Shown here one piece after another: positions 1-9,000 of a DNA stretch of 11,161 bases. Numbering within the stretch: position 1 is the stretch's first letter; each line of letters begins with the position of its first letter. The notes under the pieces are model-generated. The model was given only the letters and a program-made list of their open reading frames with translations. It had not been told where the DNA came from and did no database searches. The position numbers and the translations under genes are program-made. Source of the stretch: Paracoccaceae bacterium (GTDB lineage: Bacteria > Pseudomonadota > Alphaproteobacteria > Rhodobacterales > Rhodobacteraceae); the NCBI GenBank assembly GCA_003551745.1, contig PUNI01000472.1, forward strand, positions 1-11,161, read 5' to 3'.

Positions 1-3000
1 ATCCGGATCGTCGCGTCGCCCGGGGCGCGCAGCACGCCGGTGCCTTCCAGCCGGCCGGCGTTGATCGCCACGTTGCCCAGCCGCGCAAACGTGTCCTGGA
101 CCTCGACCGTGAATGCCATCGGCGCATCCGCCGTGGTTTCCGCCGTCTCGGCGTCGATGAGTTGCTGTGCGTAGCTGGCCGTGAGGCTGGTGATCAGATC
201 GACGTACTGGTTGAGCGAGTTCGCTTCGCTGACGGTCCCGCCGGTCGCGTCGGGCAACTGCAGGGTGGTGAGAAAACCGTCGATCTCGGCAAATCGCGCG
301 TCAAGCTCCTCGGCATGGTAGTCCGCCAGCCCGTCCGCGGCCCTGCCAAGCCAGAACAGCGGGTTGGCCGCCTGCAGACGCCGCAGCTCGTCGGTAACCC
401 CCGCCGCGCCGTCCGCCGTCGGCAGCGCGTTGAGCAGATCGCTGAGGTTGGTGGCCACCGCGATGGCACTGGCGCGCGCCTCGGCCTCGCGCGTCTCGAA
501 GATCCCCACCTGCACCGCGAGATCCGGCAACAGCGCGGCGATGGCGCTGCGCGCGCTGAGGATCGCCGACTGCTGCGCCGAGGCTTCGGCCGTGTTGCCG
601 GCGAGAAGGGCCTCGGCCAGCGCCTGCTGGGCGGCGTTGATCTCGCTGACGCGGGCATTGATCTGGCCGCGCAGGTTGCTGACGGCGGCCTGCGCCGAGT
701 CCATGGCCACCACCGCGCCGCTGCCCGCGTCCAGCGCGGCGATCGCGGCGTCGCGCAACGCGACCTGCGACGCGTTTTCCGGATCGAAGGTGCTGATGCT
801 CTGGATCGCCTGGAGCGCGGCTTCCGCGTTCTGGGTAATGCCGAACTGGATCGACCCCTCACCGTCGTCGATCAGCCCGAAGGTCGCCTGGAACACTTCG
901 GCGCCGTCTTCGAAGAGGTCGCCGACGCCGGCCGAAGCGGCGAACTGGAACGCGCCCAGAACGATCGCGATGTTGCTCTGATCCTCGGCGGCGCCGGCGA
1001 GCAGGATCGCCCGCGGCGATGGCCCGGCAAACTCGCCCGGCACGAACGCGCCGGTGTCTGGATCGTAGGTGCCGAGCCCCAGTGACACCAGCTTGTCCTG
1101 CAGGAATCGCAGCTCGTTCTGGAAGGCCCCCCGGGCGATCACATCGTCGTCGTACTGGTTGATCAGGATCTCCAGCTCCTCGATCCGCTTCAGGATCTCG
1201 GTGCCGACCGGGTTGGGGCCGCTGACGGTGAAGCCGATGTTGTCGAACTCGTCGACCTGGATGCAGGGCGCGAGGCCGGGATCGCAGTCTTCCGACACGT
1301 AGCGGATCGTGAGGGTCTTGAGCCTCTGGATCCCGGTCTCGACCCGCCCGTCGATCTGCGCGCGGGCCGCGCCGCCCGAAGTGTTCACCGTGCCGCCGCG
1401 GTAATCGAAGGTGACGTCACCGCCGCCGAAGGCGTTGGAGACCGCGCTGACGCCCTTGGCGAGTTCCTCCCGGTAGATGTCCTTGCCGGTGCCGACGGCG
1501 CTGGCGTTGATGCTGCCGCGGGTCGCATTGATGGTGATGTCACCGGCCGCCCGCACGCCGCGCAGCACGTCGCCGGTCGGGGCCACCGACACCAGCGCAT
1601 TGTTGGTCATGGTGACGCGCGGGTTCGGTGCCGTGGGGATCGGAATCTTCGTCTTGTTGAACAGGTCGATCGTGGCGTTGAAGTCGAAGCGGCCCTCGAT
1701 GTCCTGCAGCGAGCGCCCCGCCGACAGGGTGATGCTGGCCGAGGTGGGTTCGGCCCCGTCGGCCGGAATGATGCCGTCGCTTGCCTGCACGAGGGCGTTG
1801 GTGCCGATGCCCACGGTGTTGGAGCCGTTGTAGGTGATGTCGGCCCGCCCCGAGGGCGCCCCGGCGAACCCGTAGGTCGTGGAGGCGGCGCGCAGATCGG
1901 CGGCCGCGTTGCTCCAGGCGGCCATGCGGATGTCGCCGCGGTCAACCAGGAGATCGGCGCCGTTTCCGGTCCGCGCCAGCGCGGTGGCGTTCAGCGTCGC
2001 GCGAAGCTCGGCCGAGGTCACGGTGATCGCGCCGCCGGAATCGAGCCGCGCCCGCTGCTCGACCCGGATGTCGTTGAAGGCCTCCACTTCGGCCAGCGAC
2101 AGGCCGGTGGAGGGCGCCGACAGCCGTACCGCGGCGTTGTTGCCGATCTCGGCGGTGGTGACATGCGTCACCGTCACCTCGCCGCCGCCGGCAGGGAAAT
2201 CGGCGAGCCCGGCCGAGACCGAGTCGATGTTCTGCGCGCCGCCGGGACGGAACCGGTTGTCGGTGATGTTGCGTGCCCGCAGCGCGAGGTTGCGCGCGTT
2301 GAGCGTGAGCCCGGCACCGATCAGCGCATCGACGGTGCTGTTCACCCGGTGGTCGAGCTTGCTGCCGCTCTTGCCCGCGAGCGAGGCCTGACGGCTGTCG
2401 ACCCTGCCGGAGAAGCGGGCGGTGTGGGTGGCCTGGATGGTCGCCTGCCCGGCCACGTTCATGGTGTAGACCCCGGCCGTGCCCACCTCCGCGGCCGCGC
2501 GGGTGTTGCTGGTCGAGCGGGTTTCTGCCTCGGCGGCCGATCCCGCGATCACCCCGCCAGAGCCCGACGTCACCTCGGCGGTGTTGAAGTCGTCGCCGGC
2601 CGCGATGATGGAAAGCGCACCCACGCTCATCACCGTGACGTCGCTGATGGTCGCATGCGTTGTGGTGTTCGAGCGGGCCGACGCCTGGCTGAGGCCGACC
2701 GCGGCAAGGCCGCCGGCGAGGCCGCTGGCATCGGCGGTCTGACGGGTGGTGCTGGTGGCGGAGACCTCCGTCCCGCCGGACGAGATCAGGGCAGCTCCGG
2801 TCACCCTCGCGGTCGACTGCGAATTGTTGCGCACCCTGGCGCTGGTGGCGCTGACGCCCACAAGGGCGCCCGCGGAGGCACTGGTGATCGCGCGCGCCTG
2901 CGGCGTGCTCACCGACGCCCTGATCGATATGCTGCCGGCATCGACGATGGCGCCGTTGCGCAGCCGCGTCTGCACGTCGGCTGCGGCGTTCACCTCGGCC

Positions 3001-6000
3001 AGCGATCCACCGGCGGCCAGGAACCCGGCGAGCGCGACGCCCTCGGCCTCGGCCTCGGCGCGGCTGGTGGCGGAGGCCGTCACCTGCGCAAGGCCGTTGG
3101 CGTGCAGCGCCGCATTGTCGACGATGGCCCGCACCTGCGGCGCGATCCGGGCCCGCGCCACCGCCCCCTGCACCGCCGCCCCGACTCCGCCGCCTGCGGC
3201 CAACGCATAGACGTCGATGGTATCGTCGGCCGACGCGTTCACCTGCACCGAACCGGCGCCATTGTCCGCCGTGCCGAGTTGCGCGCCGTTCGACACCCGC
3301 GCCTCGACCTCGCCGGTGATCTCGGCAATGGCGATGGAGGCGCCGAGCGCCGCCGTTCCGGCGACGGTGACGCCGATGCCCTGCAGGTTGACCGACCGCT
3401 GCCCCTCGGCCTCCACGACAACCGCCCCGGCCGCCTCGATGGTGGCGCCGGTGACCAGCGCCCGGGTTCGCGAGCTGTTGGTGACGATGCCGACATCGGC
3501 GCTCACGGCGGCGGCAAATCCGGCCGCGCCGGCGAGCTGGATGCTGCGCAGGCTGTGCTGGCTGGCCGCACGGACCACCGCCGCGCCGGCGTCGATCTGG
3601 GCCGCGCCCTGCACCTGCGCGGTGCTGCCAGTGTCAACCGTCAGAACGCTGATGCCGGCGCCGACGCCGACCACGCCGAGCGCCGCCGCGCCGGTGGTCA
3701 GGCTGACGTCGATCGCCTCGCGGCTCTGCACGGCCACGGTGCCGCCGGCGTTGACGTTGGCTTGGCCGATGCTGGCCGAGGTGCCCGCCGGAATGTCCAG
3801 CGCCTCGGTGGCCGACACGAGGTCGATGCTGTTGCGGCGCGCCTGCGCGGTCTGCGCGGTTTCGCGCACCACCTCGTCGTCCGACCCGGCCACCAGGCCG
3901 GTGGCTTCATCGCTGCGCGCGTTCTGCTGCGCGCTGCTGACCAGACTTCCGAAGTCGAGCCCGCCCCCCTCGGTCGCGTCCGCGATGTTCTCGTCGGCAT
4001 CGCCACCTGGCGCGACCCCGTCGCCATAGCTGTAGACCGCAACCCCGGCGGCCAGCCCGACCAGCCCGCCGGCCGCGCTGATGACATGGGACTCACCGGC
4101 GCGGTGGGCGAGGCCGGCAACGCGGACGTCGTTGCGGGCGTTGACGGTGGCGTCGTCGCCGATGAAAGCGGCGGTGGTGTTCTTGAACAGGCCCACGTCC
4201 ACGGCGCCCGCGATGCCCGTGCCAAGCCCGAGCGCGACACCACCGACCGCGGTCGCCGTCACCGTGCTGTCGCGGGCGATCACCGCCACGTCCTGGTCGG
4301 CATGGGCCCCGTCGTTGCCGTCAGCGGTGTTCAGCGCCGCCGCGGCCCCCACCGAGGCCGTGGTGGCGACGTCCATCAGGCCGAGCGCGATCACGCCGGA
4401 GACGGCCACACCCCCCGCAGTGCCGGCGGCGCCGAGGGTGAAGCTGCCCTGCGACGAGTTCGCAAGAACGCTGATCCCCCGGCTGTTGGCGCGCGTGTCC
4501 GAAAAGCTGTCGCCGGTGAAGATCCGGTGCGTGCCCCGGTTGCCGAGCGCGGTCACCTGCGCCCCGGAAGCGATCGCGGCGGTGATCTCGCGCTGCAGGC
4601 TCACGACGCTGACGGCGGCCCCGACACCCGCCCCGCCGGCAGCCAGCGCCCCGGCCACAACGGCCGTGCGCACCGAGTCGTCGGCCTCCACGGCGACATT
4701 GCCCTGCGCAACGGTGGTGCCGGCCAGCCGGGCCACCGTCTCGGTGCGCATGTCGATGACGTTGACGCCGCCGGCAAGGGCAAGGCTCATCCCCGACACG
4801 TCGGCCACCCCGGTGGCGCCGATGCCGACGACGTCGTGCCGCGCCCGCGCCTGCACCGCCACATCGCCGCCCGCCGAGACCTCGGTGCCGCTCCCGATCT
4901 CGGCCCGGGTCGCGGTGTCGATCACCGTCACCGCGGCCCCGGCCCCGACGGCGGTGGTGCCGATCGCGACCGAGCCGGCGGCGCCAAGCGTGTGCAGGTC
5001 GCTCGCCGCGGCAACCACCACGTCCTGCGCCGGCGCGGCCGATCCCGCGTGCTGGTTGATCTCGGCGCCGTCGCCGATCCGGGCCGAGGTCTCCGTGCTG
5101 ATCACCGGAACGCCGGCCGAGAGGCTGACCGCGATGCCGCCTGCGGAGAAACCCACCGCCAGCGACCGCAGCTCGGTCGCGTCGGCGGCATTGACGATGA
5201 CGCCCCGCGCCTCCTCGGTCTGCGCCGCGCCCAGCCGGCGACGGGTCAGCAGGTCGATGCCCTGCCCGCGCAGCGTGGCCGTGCCATTGCCCTCGAACGT
5301 GCCGCTCGGATCGTCGTCCGGGCTCTCGTAGGCGACACCGCTGAAGCCGGTCGTCGGATCGGCCGCGCCATAGGCCACCAGATCGGCGTCATGGTCGGTG
5401 ACGAAACTCTGCGCGGCCCGGATTCCGAGCGCGGTAACCCGCGCGCTGTCCTCGATCTCGGCCAGCGTCTGCGAGCCGATCACCGCCACCCCGACCGACG
5501 CCCCGAAGCCGCCCAGACCGACGCCCGCGGCGCCCTCGATCATGTCGAGCGTGGTGGCGCCGTCGGCAAGCACCGCGACATTGCCATCGGCCAGGACATC
5601 GGCGCGCCGGCCGATCCGTGCCGTGGTGGCGGCGGAGACGGAATAGACGTTGACCGCACCCGCAAGGCCGGCCTTGCCGCCGATCGCAGCGCCTGCGGTG
5701 ATCGCCTCCATCCGGTCGCGACCATGGGCCGCGACCACCACATTGCCCGAGCGCAGCACCGCATCCTCGGCCACGCTGGCAAGCGTCTGCCGCTTCAGCA
5801 CCACGACACCGACGCCGGCCCCGACCCCGGCCTTGCCGCCGAAGGCCGCCGATCCCGAAATCGCCAGCAGGCGGTTGTCGTCGCTGGCAGCGACCGTGAC
5901 CGCGCCAGAGTCGAACGCCGTGCCGACCTGCGCGAAGCGGCCGATGCGCGCCTCGGTGAGCGTGTCGAGCACATAGACCCCGGTGCTCACGGTCACGGCG

Positions 6001-9000
6001 GCGACCCCGGCCCCGGCGCCGGAGGCGGCGAAGGTCTCGGCCCCAACCGTCGCCGAGGCAGCGATGTCGATCGCCCCGGCGGCCTCGATCCGCGCCCCGT
6101 TCGCGGCCGAGGTGCCGTCCGCGATCACCGCCCGCGTGACATTGTCGACCACGGTGGTGGAGACGCCTGCCCCGATGCCCGCCTTGCCGCCCGCGCCGAC
6201 ACCCGCCGCGATGCTGAGCACGTCGAATTCATTGTCGGCGGTCAGCGCGACGGCACCATCGCCCATGACGCCCACCAGCGCGCCGCGCCCGATCAGGGCC
6301 TCGACGCGGTTCTTCGAGGTCAGCACCGTGGCCACGCCGGCGATGCCCGCGGTCGAGGCGCCCGAGGCGCCGACGCCGATGACGCGATAATCCTGCCGCG
6401 CGCCGGCCGCGCTCGTGAAGCTTCCGGCCGAGGTGATGCGGGCCGTGTCGGCAAGCCGGCTGACCGTGGTGCCGCTGCTGACCACGACCGTGCTCGACAG
6501 CCCCACCGCCGCGCTGTCGGTGCTGGCCGACAGCGCCCCGGCGATGCCCTGGGCGAAGAAATCGCCCTTGGCCGAAATCTCGACCGCGCCGCCGCCGGCA
6601 TCGACCCGGGTGCTTGCCGCCGCCCCGCCCGAGAGGGCCGTGCCCACCGAGGCCGTCAGCCGGTCCGAGAACACCATCACCCCGAACGAGCCCTGCACCG
6701 CCGCGCCGGTGCCGCCGGCGCCGCCGAGCGCCTCGACGTAGTAGTTGCTGTCGCCCAGAAGCTTCCGGTTCGGCAGGTCCACCACCGTGTCCGCGAAATC
6801 GTCGAAAGAGGCGATGTCGAAGCTGGGCGGGCTGTCGATGCGCCGGTTCAGCGCCGTGACCGACAGGCCCGAGGCGGTGATGTCGGCCCCGGCCCCGACT
6901 GCGGCCATGTAGTCCTTGTCGGAGACCACCACGGCGATCGACCCGCCGACCGCGACACCGCCCTTCGACACCGACGCGCCCCAGGCCTTGGCCGACAGAT
7001 GGCTGGTGTTGTCCACACCGACCTCGACCGCCCCGCCCTGGTCGATGGTGACGTTGTTGCCGATGGTCGCCTCGGTCCGCCCTGTGGAGATCGCCACCGC
7101 CAGCGCGCCGGCCACGCTGACCTGCCGGCCCGAAGCACCGGCTAGCGCCAGCGCAGTGAGCCGCGAGCGATAGTCGTCGCCCGCGTTCTCGCGCGAGTGC
7201 GCGGTGACGGTGATGTCGCCCGCCTCGGTGACCCTCGCGCCATCGGCGACGCGCGCTTGGGTAGTGTTGTTCAGGATGCCGAGGCCGACGCCCACCCCGA
7301 TCCCCACCTTGCTCTGCGGGTCGGAGGCGAGACCGCTGCCCGAGGTGGCCATCCCGGCCTCGTTCTCGGCCGATACCTCCAGCGCGCCGGAGAGCGTCAC
7401 CGTGACCGACCCCAGATCCGCCTCCACCCGGTCCTGCACCGCGGCGATGCCGGCGGCCGCCGCGACGGTCACCTTGGCCTGCTGGTTGTCCTGCCCGTCC
7501 TGGTCGCGCTGGAAGCCCTCGGTCTGCTCCAGCGCATCGACACTCGCCACGGAGCCTCCGGTGTCGGGGTTCAGCTTCTCGTTCACCTCGTCGAAGATGC
7601 CACCGCCGGCGGTGGCGGTCGCGTGGGCGTCATAGCTGCGCTCGGCCTTGGCGGTGATCGCCAGCGACTGTGCCGAGACATCCCGGGCCAGCGCGGCGCT
7701 GGTGCGCGAGGTGTTGCGCAGCAGGCCGTCCTCGTCCCCGATGCCGAAGATCAGCGCGGCCGAGGCGCCCACGCCGACCTTGCCGCCCTCGTTCTCCCCC
7801 TCCGAGGTCGCGCGGTGCGCACCGTGGCTTTTTGCCCCGATGGTCACCGCCCCGGGCATCGACAGCCCGGCCCCGCTTCCGATCCGCGCCACCGTGGCAT
7901 GGTCGATCAGCGCCAGCGCCACCGAGGCGTCCACCGCGATGCCGCCCTCGGCCCCGGCCGCCGCCTCGGTCTCGGTGTCGAGCCGTGAGGTCGCCGTCAC
8001 GTCGAGGCCGGCGCCGCCCGAGAAACCGGCCCCGTCCTCGATCTCGGCCCGCGTCTCGCTGCGAATGGTGTTGATCGCGACCGAAGCACCCACGCCGACA
8101 TCGCCGCCGGCCGCCCCATCGTCGGCCGGCCTGGCCGCGGCCCTGGCCTCCATCTCGGCGCTCGCCTCGATCCGCGAGGCGCCCGAGCCCGCATCAACCT
8201 GCGCCCCGCCATCGATCCGCGCCAGCGTCGTTGCGTGGATCACGTTGAGCGCCAGCGAGCCGGCGACACCGACATTGCTCGCGCCCGCGCCCGAGGTCGC
8301 CTCGGCGCCGATCCGGTCGAAGCCCTCGTCGTCGCCATTCTCCGCCTGCAGCGCGGTCACTTCCACGCCGTCGGCGACGTGGCTCGCTGCGCCAAGGCTG
8401 GCAAGGTTGGTTCTGGTGACGGTGTTCAGCGCCACCGCGGCGCCGACGCCGACCGCGGCGCCGTCGCTCACCGCGGTCGCGTCGGCGGCCACCGTGCCGG
8501 TGGCGTTCGCCGCCGTCTCCAGGCTCATGAGCCCGCCGGCGGTGATCGCCACGGCGTCGGGCACCTCCGCGGTGACCGCGGCGCGCTGCAGGTTCAGACC
8601 CACCGCCGCCGCAACCGCCACGCCGCCCTCCGAGGTCGAGGCCGACCGGCCCTCCTCGTCGTCGGCCGCCGCCCGCGTCGCCGACTGCTGGTCATCGTCG
8701 CCGACCCCGGCCGAGGCCTGCCGCGACGCCCCGGCATCGAGCTCGGAACTGACCAGGGCGTCCACCCCACCGCCATTGCCATCGCTGCCGTCGCCGTCGC
8801 CCGCCGCCCCCGACGCCCCCGCCGTCGCCGTCACCTCCGACGAGGACAGCCCGTAGGCCGCGAACCCGACCGCGCCGCCCGCGTCCACGTCCCGCGCCGT
8901 CGTCGCCAGCACCCGGTCGTCGACCAGCGCCAGCGCCACCGCCGCGCCCACCGCCACGTCCGAGCCCGCCGCCGTCGCGCCCGCCGCCGTCGCCGTCTCC

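Noticed and set aside
194..862. Minus-strand ORF of 222 codons, and similar Arg/Pro/Ser-rich minus ORFs such as 9251-9583 and 3698-4243
   Set aside because: Out of frame with the continuous minus-strand adhesin frame covering the same bases. Low-complexity Arg/Ala/Pro products typical of shifted reading in GC-rich DNA.
162..1085. Plus-strand ORF of 307 codons
   Set aside because: Same antisense register as the adhesin. It lies opposite the helical segment and ends where the gene uses a TCA serine codon.
3042..3059. Perfect ctcggc triplication that might be a microsatellite or phase-variation tract
   Set aside because: Only three copies of a 6-base unit encoding Ala-Glu pairs. A change in copy number would stay in frame, so it could not switch the gene off.
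4081..5331. Plus-strand ORF of 416 codons, with similar Ala/Thr/Pro/Ser-rich plus-strand frames at 7648-8856 and 9955-10863
   Set aside because: Frame-shifted shadows of the repeat region; high GC leaves few stops in any frame. Composition mirrors the complement of the sense codons, and I saw no family signature.
2163..7145. Plus-strand ORF of 1660 codons, the longest complete frame in the window
   Set aside because: It is exactly in register, antisense, with the adhesin codons. Its openness follows from the near absence of TTA, CTA and TCA codons in the gene. Its product is Arg/Gly/Asp/His-rich with no recognisable fold, whereas the minus frame gives coherent beta-helix repeats and FHA motifs.
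7197..7988. Plus-strand ORF of 263 codons
   Set aside because: Same antisense register; it ends opposite the gene's TCA codon at 7986-7988. No independent motif.
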